Shown here piece by piece: positions 1 through 5,886 of a stretch of 8,180 nucleotides of DNA. This DNA comes from DAIDJM01 sp964250215 (GTDB lineage Bacteria; Pseudomonadota; Alphaproteobacteria; Acetobacterales; Acetobacteraceae). The notes under the pieces are model-generated. The model was not told the origin of the DNA. It made no database searches and was given only the letters and a program-made list of their open reading frames with translations. Where the stretch lies: assembly GCA_964250215.1 (NCBI GenBank), contig CAXUEX010000128.1, forward strand, positions 1-8,180. The letters are read 5' to 3'. Position 1 is the stretch's first letter; every line of letters starts with the position of its first letter. The translations under genes were made by a program, and so were the position numbers.

Positions 1-501
1 CCTCCAAACGCCGCGGCAACCCCGTCCTACGCCGCGCCCGCAAAGCAAATCGGCCACGCGGTGGCGCTGCAATTGGCGCCAGACACCGGCAAGCTAACCA
101 TCCAGCTCCATCCAGCCACCCTCGGCAGCGTGGAAATCCACATCGAGCGGCCGCACGGCGCAGCGGCGATCGTGAACCTGTTCGTCGAAAAACCCGAAAC
201 GCTGCACGCGCTGCAACAGGATCTGCCGCGGCTGCATCAGGCGCTGGACCGGGCCGGCATTCCTACCGAGTCACCGGCGTCGATCCAGCTCGCCCCGGTC
301 GCGGCCTCCGGCTCGGCAGCCGACCCCGGCCTGGGTCAACCCGGAGGCCAATTGGGCGGCCAGCCGCACGACGCCTCGCGCAACCCGCCCGGCGGCCAGC
401 CGCAGAGCCGTGCCACGCCCCGATCGCCGGAACCGCAAGGCGCCGACGACACCGCCGAACCCGGGCGCATGTGGCTGCTCGGCGTGAACATCACGGCATA
501 A
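1..501 (+). CDS. fliK: FliK, flagellar hook-length control protein (C-terminal part)
   Basis: The reading frame is open from the first base of the window and ends in TAA at 499-501, so only the last 166 residues are visible and the start lies upstream. The visible part contains the Flg_hook-type C-terminal core: GKLTIQLHPATLGSVEIHIE (frame positions about 91-150) matches the family pattern of an L-x-L-x-P-x-x-LG-x-V-x-V strand pair. It is followed by a helical stretch (about 181-258, LHALQQDLPRLHQALDRAGI) that fits the rest of the domain. In the family this domain contacts the export gate component FlhB and switches secretion from hook to filament subunits. After the core comes a Gly/Gln/Pro-rich tail with a repeated GGQ motif (about 325-410), then a short end, MWLLGVNITA. 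The stop codon overlaps the flgD ribosome-binding site, and flgD as next gene supports the call. Sequence similarity in FliK is generally low, so the identity rests on the core motif plus context. Confidence 0.85.
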   Translation, partial: PPNAAATPSYAAPAKQIGHAVALQLAPDTGKLTIQLHPATLGSVEIHIERPHGAAAIVNLFVEKPETLHALQQDLPRLHQALDRAGIPTESPASIQLAPVAASGSAADPGLGQPGGQLGGQPHDASRNPPGGQPQSRATPRSPEPQGADDTAEPGRMWLLGVNITA

Positions 502-510
502 GGACCGGCC

Positions 511-1230
511 ATGACCACGATTTCCCCGAACATGCTCGCCCAGGCCGCCGATGCCGCGGCCGCGGGTATCGCCATCGGCTCCAATACCGGCACCGCCGCC
601 GCCGCCAGCACCGCGATCGGCAACACCGCGCTGCAGCAGCTCGGCAGCAACTTCAACGATTTCCTCAACCTGCTGCTGACGCAGTTGCAGAATCAGGATC
701 CCAGCCAGCCGCTGGATACCAACCAGTTCACCACCGAGCTCGTGCAGTTCACCGGCGTGCAGCAACAGGTGGCCACGAACAGCAGCCTGAGCCAGCTCAT
801 CGCGCTGCAGCAGACGAACCAGACGTTGCAGGCCTCGCAACTGGTCGGCCATACCGCTACCGTAACTGCCAACCAGATCACGCTGCAGAACGGCCAGGGC
901 GAAGTGCAGTTCAATGCCACCGCCGGCCAGCCGGTGGCGATCGGCATCGTGGGGCCGAACGGCGCGCCGTTGCGCACCGTGCTGCTCACCGCGCAGCAGG
1001 GCAGCAACACCTGGAACTGGGACGGCACCACCGACCAAGGACAGAAGTTGCCCGATGGCGCCTACCGGATTTCGGTGCAGACCGGCACCACGAACGGCGC
1101 CGCCACGCCGCTGCCCTTCAGTGTTATCGGCACCGCCACCGCCATCGCCAGCAGCGGTGGCACCACCACGCTCGATCTCGGCGGGCTCGCGGTGCCGCTC
1201 AGCGCCGTGCAGGATCTTTCAGGGACTTGA
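511..1230 (+). CDS. flgD: FlgD, flagellar hook assembly scaffold (hook cap) protein
   Basis: FlgD is exported through the flagellar type III apparatus and caps the growing hook so that FlgE subunits can polymerise; it is absent from the finished flagellum. The 239-residue product has the family layout. A low-complexity Ala/Thr-rich N-terminus is followed by the conserved N-domain (about residues 47-90: FLNLLLTQLQNQDPSQPLDT, then FTTELVQFTGVQQQ). The C-terminal region carries the FlgD Ig-like signature WNWDGTTDQGQKLPDGAYRI (about 168-187). Length is normal for the family. The ATG at 511 is preceded by AAGGA at 500-504, 6 bases upstream and overlapping the fliK stop codon, so the start is well supported and coupled to fliK. 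The last 32 bases are shared, tail to tail, with the GH16 gene on the other strand. The protein appears complete, because its final strand (GGLAVPLSAV) is present before the overlap ends. Confidence 0.95.
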   Translation: MTTISPNMLAQAADAAAAGIAIGSNTGTAAAASTAIGNTALQQLGSNFNDFLNLLLTQLQNQDPSQPLDTNQFTTELVQFTGVQQQVATNSSLSQLIALQQTNQTLQASQLVGHTATVTANQITLQNGQGEVQFNATAGQPVAIGIVGPNGAPLRTVLLTAQQGSNTWNWDGTTDQGQKLPDGAYRISVQTGTTNGAATPLPFSVIGTATAIASSGGTTTLDLGGLAVPLSAVQDLSGT

Positions 1231-2050
1231 TGACCGCGCCGTCCTGCAACGGCCACACTCGCACGTAATCCACCTGCATCAACGCCGGAAACGGGGTTTG
1301 CGAATTCGGCGGTCCGGGCCAACTTCCCTGGCCGCCCACCGCCAGGTTGATCAGCATATACATCGGCTTGTTCATCGAAAACGGTGTGGGCGCGGTGGCA
1401 ATCTGGGTGCCGTCTATTTCCAGCGTAACGGTCTGCGGCGACCAGATTATCGTGTACACGTGGAAGGCCGCGGAGGTATCCTGCACGGCCAGCTTCTGCG
1501 AGATCGAATTCCAGCCGCAGCCATCGGGGGCAGCGCTGTCGTAGCAGCCGTGCAGCGTGAAATAGAGCGAACTTGGGTCGCTGCCCAGCACCTCGAACGC
1601 ATCGAGTTCGCTGGAATACGAATTGTCGGCCGGCAGAAACCACCAGGCAGGCCACAGCCCCTGCCCGGCCGGCAATTTCGCGCGGATGGTGAATACGCCA
1701 TAAAGTTGCGCGAAGCTGCGATACGTCGTGATCAATCCGGAGTTATAGGGCAGGCCGCAGAAATTGCTGCCCGCAGCAGGACTCGCAGCAATCGTGAGGA
1801 TGCCGCCGCTGTCGGCGAACGGATTGAAGCCGACGCTGCTGTCCATATAACATTCCGCTTCATTATTACCGGGCAGCGTGCGCGTGGCCGGCGGCCCATA
1901 GGGATAAGTGGTCATCCAGCCGCGCGAGCCATCGGGGCTTTCCACGAAATGGTTGAAGCCGTCGACGAAAGCCGGTTTCGCAGCGCAAGCCGACAACGGA
2001 GCGGCAAGCACCGCCGCGCCAACAAGGCAAGAGGCACGCATATTTCCCAT
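1199..2050 (-). CDS. Secreted or lipid-anchored GH16-family glycoside hydrolase (endo-beta-glucanase-like)
   Basis: This is a 283-residue retaining glycoside hydrolase of family 16, expected to cut beta-glucans or related polysaccharides outside the cytoplasm. The catalytic motif ELDAFE (residues 148-153) gives E148 as nucleophile, D150 as helper and E153 as acid/base. The ExDxxE spacing is the beta-bulge type found in laminarinase-like members. Flanking stretches GLWPAWWFLP (131-140) and MQVDYVRVW (258-266) are typical of the jelly-roll fold, and the domain spans about 30-266. The N-terminus is a signal peptide, and LSAC (19-22) reads as a lipobox, so Cys22 could be lipidated; cleavage after ACA is the alternative. 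The ATG at 2050 is chosen because AAAGGA lies 8 bases upstream; the next ATG (residue 4) is too far from it. Residues 267-283 extend past the domain and overlap flgD. The gene is poorer in G+C than its neighbours, which suggests acquisition. Substrate cannot be told from sequence; an exopolysaccharide-trimming role, as in the ExoK/ExsH group, is one option. Confidence 0.9.
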   Translation of the reverse strand: MGNMRASCLVGAAVLAAPLSACAAKPAFVDGFNHFVESPDGSRGWMTTYPYGPPATRTLPGNNEAECYMDSSVGFNPFADSGGILTIAASPAAGSNFCGLPYNSGLITTYRSFAQLYGVFTIRAKLPAGQGLWPAWWFLPADNSYSSELDAFEVLGSDPSSLYFTLHGCYDSAAPDGCGWNSISQKLAVQDTSAAFHVYTIIWSPQTVTLEIDGTQIATAPTPFSMNKPMYMLINLAVGGQGSWPGPPNSQTPFPALMQVDYVRVWPLQDGAVIKSLKDPARR

Positions 2051-2058
2051 CGGAATAT

Positions 2059-2064
2059 TCCTTT
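2059..2064 (-). promoter_or_regulatory. Ribosome-binding site of the GH16 gene
   Basis: On the minus strand AAAGGA precedes the ATG at 2050 with 8 intervening bases. This is a strong Shine-Dalgarno match and decides the start in favour of the first ATG over the second one nine bases further in. Confidence 0.75.
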
Positions 2065-2165
2065 ATAGATACAAAACCCGAAGAAATGCCAAGCGCACGT
2101 GGAGCGTGCTGGCCGCGCAGCCATTCGGTGCCGCTCGCTTCGGCCACTCCCCCGGACCGGCTGGA

Positions 2166-2195
2166 ATGCTAGCCTCACGAAATCGTGAAAATCAA
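2166..2195 (-). promoter_or_regulatory. Possible sigma-70-type promoter of the GH16 gene
   Basis: Reading leftward, TTGATT (2195-2190) could serve as -35 and TAGCAT (2171-2166) as -10, separated by 18 bases. Each hexamer matches the consensus at four of six positions. The implied transcript would start near 2159 and leave a leader of about 110 bases before the ATG at 2050. The inverted repeat at 2175-2188 falls between the two hexamers, a classic operator position. The assignment is tentative because such weak matches are frequent by chance. Confidence 0.25.
2175..2188. promoter_or_regulatory. Inverted repeat TCACGA-AA-TCGTGA, candidate operator
   Basis: The two 6-base arms are perfectly complementary around a 2-base spacer. 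The site lies 125 bases upstream of the GH16 start, in the A+T-rich part of the intergenic region and inside the candidate promoter spacer. It has the size and symmetry of a dimeric repressor site. The cognate regulator is unknown, and no non-flagellar regulator gene is present in the window. Confidence 0.35.
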
Positions 2196-2349
2196 TATAA
2201 AACTGTATTCGTCGGCTCAGGCAGCAAGCCGATACTTCGCATTCACTGGGGTTCTTAGAATCAATACAGGCGCAATGCTTGGCTCACCCGAATAAACACG
2301 ATCCGGGGGACTCTACCTGAGGTTGTATGTCCCGTAGCACGCTCGCGTC

Positions 2350-2364
2350 GGCGCTGCAAGCGCC
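2350..2364. other. Short hairpin GGCGCT-GCA-AGCGCC
   Basis: A perfect 6-bp GC-rich stem with a 3-base loop lies mid-way between the two divergent genes. No T-run follows on either strand, so it does not look like a classical intrinsic terminator. It may lie in the fliF leader if transcription begins upstream of it. It could equally be chance in GC-rich DNA. Confidence 0.25.
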
Positions 2365-2471
2365 ATAGGGCCGCGCAGTTTACCTGCCGGAAACGTCGCC
2401 CGGCACAATCTGCCGCCGCCAAACAGTCAAGGGCGCAATGCAACGGATCGATGGCCAGGCGCAGACGGCGA

Positions 2472-2486
2472 CGGCAACAATGTTGC
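2472..2486 (+). promoter_or_regulatory. Sigma-54-like -24/-12 element and dyad just upstream of fliF
   Basis: CGGCAACAATGTTGC fits the sigma-54 frame: GG at 2473-2474, then exactly ten bases, then GC at 2485-2486, with a full TTGC at the -12 box. The -24 box (CGGCAA) deviates from TGGCAC at two positions. The same bases form a perfect dyad, GCAACA-A-TGTTGC (2474-2486), so the site could instead bind a dimeric regulator. In Caulobacter, FlbD represses fliF through an ftr site at the fliF promoter, and flbD is in this operon. If it is a promoter, transcription would start near 2498, almost on the fliF GTG. Promoter and operator readings cannot be separated from sequence alone. Confidence 0.35.
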
Positions 2487-2499
2487 GGACAGCGGGAGC

Positions 2500-4119
2500 G
2501 TGAAGCCGCTGGTGGAAGGCTTGCGCGCGCTCGGCCCGGCGCGGCTGGCGGCGCTCGGCGTGGTGGCGCTGGGCCTGCTCGCGATGCTTGGCCTGCTCGT
2601 GCTTCGCGGCTCGGAGCCAGGCCAGATGGCGCTGCTCTACGCCGATCTCGATCCGCGCGAGGCCGCACAGATGGTGGAGGCGCTGGACCATGCGCATATT
2701 CCGCACCAGGAACCTGGCGCGGGCGACCGCGTGCTGGTGCCGGCCGCCGAGATGCCGCGCGCGCGGCTGCTGCTGGCCAAGGACGGCCTGCCCTCCGGCG
2801 GCTCCATCGGCTACGAAATCTTCGATCGCAGCGACCAGATGACCGCGAGCCAGTTCCAGCAGGAGATCAACCAGACCCGGGCTCTGGAGGGCGAGATCGG
2901 GCGCAGCATCCGGATGCTCTCGGGGGTGCGCGGCGCGCGCGTGCACCTGGTGCTGCCGCGGCGGGAGCCTTTCGCGCGCGAAACCCAGCCGGCGCAGGCC
3001 AGCGTAGTGCTCACCATGTCCGGCGCCGCCCGGCTCGATGCCCAGGGCGTGCAGGCGGTGCTCAACCTGGTGGCCGCCGCCGTCCCTGGGCTGAAGCCGC
3101 AGGCCATCGCACTGATCGACAGCCACGGCAGGCTGCTGGCGCGCGCCGGCCAGCCCACGCCGGATCAGGCGGTGGTGGAAACCGGCGAGGAGCTGCGGCA
3201 CGCGACCGAGCTGCGTCTGGCCCGCGCTGTAGAGGACATGCTGGAGCCGAGCCTGGGCCCCGGCCGCGTGCGTGCCGAGGCGGCCGTCGAAATGAATTTC
3301 GACCAGGTACGGGAAACCGCCGAAACCTACAATCCCGATCAGCAAGTGGTGCGCAGCACGCAGAGCGTCAGCGACGAGAACCGCAGCATGGAGGCGGAAA
3401 AGCCGGTAACGGTGCAGAACAACCTGCCGAACGCCGATGCCGGCGCCGCAGGCCAGTCCGGCACGCAGCAGAAACGGCAGGAAGAAACCACCAACTACGA
3501 AATCGGCAAGACCCTGCGCACGCTGGTGCGAGAGCAGCCGCAGATCGCGCGCATTTCGCTGGCCGTGCTCGTGGACGAGGAAGCCGATGCCAGCGGCCGG
3601 AACTGGCATGAACGCAGCCCCGAAGCGCTCGCCCGCATCACGCGGTTGGTGCAAAGCGCCATCGGCTTCGATGCGAAACGCGGCGACAAGGTGGAAGTGA
3701 TGTCCATGCGCTTCGCCACGCCGGAAGACGCAGCCCCCGAAGCCGGCAACGGCCTGCTCGGTCTGGAACGCGCCGACTGGCTGAGCCTGGGTCAGACGGC
3801 CTTGCTCGGCGGCTTGCTGCTGGCGGGGCTGGTGTTCGTGCTGCGGCCGATGGCGCTGCGGCTGGCGGGCGCCGAGACGGCCGACGCGATCGCCGCCCTT
3901 TCGCCGCCGGCAACGGTGCTGCCGCAGCCCGCGTCGCTCCCCGCGCTGCCCGCGCCGGCCTCCGATGCAAGTTTCGCCGACGGCCGGATGATTTCGGTCG
4001 CGAATGTCGAAGGGCTGCTGCGCGCGTCGTCCATCCGCCGCCTGGGCGAGCTCGTGGACAAGCACCCGGACGAAAGCCTCTCCATCGTGCGCAACTGGCT
4101 GGCCGAGGCGCGGGGCTGA
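2500..4119 (+). CDS. fliF: FliF, flagellar MS-ring protein
   Basis: FliF forms the MS ring in the inner membrane, the base on which the rotor and export apparatus are built. The 539-residue product has the expected order. An N-terminal membrane helix (about 15-36) is followed by a periplasmic YscJ/FliF ring-building region (about 40-215, with LLYADLDPREAAQMVEALD and HLVLPRREPF) and the FliF C-domain (about 235-425). A second membrane helix follows (about 430-450, ALLGGLLLAGLVFVL), then a cytoplasmic tail ending in SSIRRLGELVDKHPDESLSI and VRNWLAEARG, the FliG-binding part. The GTG at 2500 is chosen because MKPLVEGLRALG is the expected N-terminus and no ATG, GTG or TTG was found in frame as far upstream as I checked (to about 2398). 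However, GGGAG (2494-2498) sits only one base before it. A GTG at 2512 is the alternative. First gene of the operon; the stop is 3 bases from fliG. Confidence 0.95.
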   Translation: MKPLVEGLRALGPARLAALGVVALGLLAMLGLLVLRGSEPGQMALLYADLDPREAAQMVEALDHAHIPHQEPGAGDRVLVPAAEMPRARLLLAKDGLPSGGSIGYEIFDRSDQMTASQFQQEINQTRALEGEIGRSIRMLSGVRGARVHLVLPRREPFARETQPAQASVVLTMSGAARLDAQGVQAVLNLVAAAVPGLKPQAIALIDSHGRLLARAGQPTPDQAVVETGEELRHATELRLARAVEDMLEPSLGPGRVRAEAAVEMNFDQVRETAETYNPDQQVVRSTQSVSDENRSMEAEKPVTVQNNLPNADAGAAGQSGTQQKRQEETTNYEIGKTLRTLVREQPQIARISLAVLVDEEADASGRNWHERSPEALARITRLVQSAIGFDAKRGDKVEVMSMRFATPEDAAPEAGNGLLGLERADWLSLGQTALLGGLLLAGLVFVLRPMALRLAGAETADAIAALSPPATVLPQPASLPALPAPASDASFADGRMISVANVEGLLRASSIRRLGELVDKHPDESLSIVRNWLAEARG

Positions 4120-4122
4120 ACG

Positions 4123-5130
4123 ATGCCGAGCACGGAAATGGACATGTCGGGCGCCCAGAAAGCCGCGATCCTGATGCTGGCCATGGGCGAGGAACAGTGC
4201 GGCCGCTTGTTCGAGATGATGCAAGAGGACGAAATCCGCGAAATTTCCGGCGCCATGGCGCAGCTCGGCACGGTTTCCGCCGACGCCGTCGAACGGCTTT
4301 GTGCCAGCTTCGCCGAAAACCTCGGCACCGCGGGCGCTATCGTCGGCAACTACCAGAGCACCGAGCGGCTGCTGCAGAAATCTCTGCCGCGCGAGCGCGT
4401 GGCCCAGATCATGGAGGAAATCCGCGGCCCTGCCGGCCGCACCATGTGGGACAAGCTGGGCCACGTGAATGAAACCGTGCTGGCCAGCTATTTGAAGAAC
4501 GAATATCCACAGACGGTCGCCGTGATCCTGAGCAAGCTCCGGCCCGATCACACGGCCCGCGTGATGGCGCAGTTGCCCGAAACCTTCGCAATCGACGTGA
4601 TGCAGCGCATGTTGCGCATGGAAAGCATCCAGCGCGATGTGCTGGACGGCGTGGAACGCACGCTGCGCGCCGAGTTCATGTCCAATCTGGCGCGCAGCAC
4701 GCGTCGCGATGCGCACGAGCTGATGGCGGAAATTTTCAACAACTTCGATCGCGGTGCCGAGGCCCGCTTTCTGGCGGCGCTGGAGGAACGCAATCACGAG
4801 GCCGCCGAGCGCATCAAGGCGCTGATGTTCACGTTCGACGATCTGCAGCGCCTCACGCCGCAGGCCATGCAGTTGCTGCTGCGCGCCGTCGATAAGGAAA
4901 AGCTGCCGCTGGCCTTGAAGGGCGCCTCGGAAAAGCTGCGGGAGGCCTTCTACCGCAATCTGTCCGAACGCGCCGGGAAGATGTTGCGTGACGATATCGA
5001 AGCGCTCGGTCCGGTAAAGCTGCGCGACGTGGACGAGGCGCAGACCGCGATCGTGCTGGCCGCCAAGGAACTGGCCGCGAACGGCGAGATCGAAATCGGC
5101 GGCGGCAAGGACGAGGAAATGGTGGCGTAA
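4123..5130 (+). CDS. fliG: FliG, flagellar motor switch and rotor protein
   Basis: FliG sits on the cytoplasmic face of the MS ring, binds FliF and the C-ring proteins, and meets the stator to generate torque. The 335-residue protein has all three domains: an N-domain (from SGAQKAAILMLAMGEEQ), a middle domain with EYPQ (127-130; the family usually shows EHPQ), and a C-domain introduced by the hinge MFTF (235-238). The charged torque residues of the enterobacterial protein have counterparts here: K266, R283, D290, D291, and K299 where that protein has Arg. The motor should therefore be of the ordinary type. The ATG at 4123 lies 3 bases after the fliF stop, with only a weak Shine-Dalgarno. ATG codons at 4138 and 4144 are possible alternatives that would remove five or seven residues before the conserved domain. 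The stop codon abuts the fliH start directly. Confidence 0.97.
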   Translation: MPSTEMDMSGAQKAAILMLAMGEEQCGRLFEMMQEDEIREISGAMAQLGTVSADAVERLCASFAENLGTAGAIVGNYQSTERLLQKSLPRERVAQIMEEIRGPAGRTMWDKLGHVNETVLASYLKNEYPQTVAVILSKLRPDHTARVMAQLPETFAIDVMQRMLRMESIQRDVLDGVERTLRAEFMSNLARSTRRDAHELMAEIFNNFDRGAEARFLAALEERNHEAAERIKALMFTFDDLQRLTPQAMQLLLRAVDKEKLPLALKGASEKLREAFYRNLSERAGKMLRDDIEALGPVKLRDVDEAQTAIVLAAKELAANGEIEIGGGKDEEMVA

Positions 5131-5886
5131 ATGGACGGCTTCATCGAATCCCCGCTGGCCGAAGTCGCGCCCGCTTCGGCAGGCGCCGCGCTGCGCGCCG
5201 CCTTCCTGCGCGACCGGCTGCTGCGGCAGGTGCCTCCGTCGGTCGAACGGAACGGCGCCGGCATCCTCTATGCGGAGGATTTCGATCGGCTCGACGCGCC
5301 GGAAATTCCGGAAGCGCCGCGACCGGAAGCAGCTGCGGAAATTCTTCCAATCACGGCGGCGCAACTCGAAGCGGCGCGTGAGGCGGCTTATGCGGCGGGC
5401 CTGGAAGCCGCGAGCCGCGAACTCGCCGCAACCTCCGATCAGTTGCGCCTCGCCGCGATGCAGGCGCTGGCGGACGCGCTGGCTTCTGCCCGCAGCGACG
5501 CCGAAACGCTGGCCCGGATGAGTGCCGAAGCGGCGGCCGCCACGCTGCTCGCCCTGCTCTCGGCCGCGCTGCCCGCCACCATGGCGCGACACGCCGATCT
5601 GGAAGCGGCAGCCTTCGCAAGCGGGCTGCTGCCGCTGCTTCGCCACGAAACCGCGCTACACCTGCGCGCGCATCCGGATCGCATGCCGGTGTTGCTCGAA
5701 GCCGCCAGTGACGCAGCGCTAAAACTTGTTGCAGAACCGGATCCGGCTATGTCGCCGACCGAATTCGAGCTGCGCTGGGCCGATGGCCAAGCCCGCACCA
5801 CGCCCTCGGAATTCTGGACCACCATGCGGCAATTTCTGGCGCCGCTCGAACTTCCCTCCTTGCAGGAGCTGCGCGATGCCGAGTGA
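5131..5886 (+). CDS. fliH: FliH (FlbE-type), flagellar export apparatus protein
   Basis: FliH links and regulates the export ATPase FliI and docks it to the C-ring, close to the FlhA gate. The 251-residue product is Ala/Glu-rich with a long helical central part (about 78-150, including AAREAAYAAGLEAASREL) and a more conserved C-terminal domain. FliH sequences diverge strongly, so the identity rests largely on position: between fliG and fliN, exactly where Caulobacter has flbE, and on the helical, acidic N-terminal design. The ATG follows the fliG TAA with no gap, and GAGGAA within the fliG 3' end can serve as ribosome-binding site. The 3' end overlaps fliN by 11 bases. No fliI gene follows, so the ATPase must be encoded elsewhere. 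Confidence 0.85.
   Translation: MDGFIESPLAEVAPASAGAALRAAFLRDRLLRQVPPSVERNGAGILYAEDFDRLDAPEIPEAPRPEAAAEILPITAAQLEAAREAAYAAGLEAASRELAATSDQLRLAAMQALADALASARSDAETLARMSAEAAAATLLALLSAALPATMARHADLEAAAFASGLLPLLRHETALHLRAHPDRMPVLLEAASDAALKLVAEPDPAMSPTEFELRWADGQARTTPSEFWTTMRQFLAPLELPSLQELRDAE
5864..5868 (+). promoter_or_regulatory. Ribosome-binding site of fliN inside fliH
   Basis: AGGAG lies within the last codons of fliH, 7 bases before the ATG at 5876. It favours this start over the in-frame ATG at 5891 and implies that fliN translation is coupled to fliH. Confidence 0.7.

Larger units (their letters stand above)
2051..2499. other. Divergent intergenic region between the GH16 gene and fliF
   Basis: These 449 bases hold no gene I can support. 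They must carry the promoters for the GH16 gene (leftward) and the fliF operon (rightward). The part around 2165-2300 is clearly richer in A+T than the flanking genes. Visible structures are a dyad at 2175-2188, a 6-bp stem with 3-base loop at 2350-2364, and a dyad/sigma-54-like element at 2472-2486. The motif TTAA is absent from the whole stretch, so there is no canonical CtrA site (TTAA-N7-TTAA), unlike the class II flagellar promoters of Caulobacter. I see no flagellar sigma-28 promoter with correct spacing. Confidence 0.7.

Noticed and set aside
1228..1300. A terminator between flgD and the GH16 gene
   Set aside because: The genes overlap and I see no GC-rich hairpin followed by a T-run on either strand in this stretch.
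2198..2235. TAAA followed by GCCGATAC as a flagellar sigma-28 promoter
   Set aside because: The two boxes are 26 bases apart instead of about 15, so they would not form a working promoter.
2401..2413. CGGCACAATCTGC as a sigma-54 promoter for fliF
   Set aside because: The -24 box CGGCAC is good, but the -12 box CTGC comes two bases too early. Spacing is strict for sigma-54, so the element at 2472-2486 is preferred.
2510..2524. TGGTGGAAGGCTTGC as a second sigma-54-like element
   Set aside because: The GG-N10-GC spacing fits, but the -24 box is poor (TGGTGG) and the site lies inside the fliF codons for the conserved start (L-V-E-G-L-R). Coincidence is more likely.
2380..5646. A 1088-codon open frame on the minus strand opposite fliF, fliG and fliH
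   Set aside because: Its translation is low-complexity Arg/Gln/His/Ala-rich protein with no recognisable domain, and it lies opposite three certain flagellar genes. Long antisense frames are common in GC-rich coding DNA with strong codon bias.
5726..5875. An upstream extension of fliN
   Set aside because: The frame is open to an ATG at 5726, but this part overlaps conserved-length fliH and shows no similarity to the family. The AGGAG 7 bases before 5876 supports the short 107-residue form.
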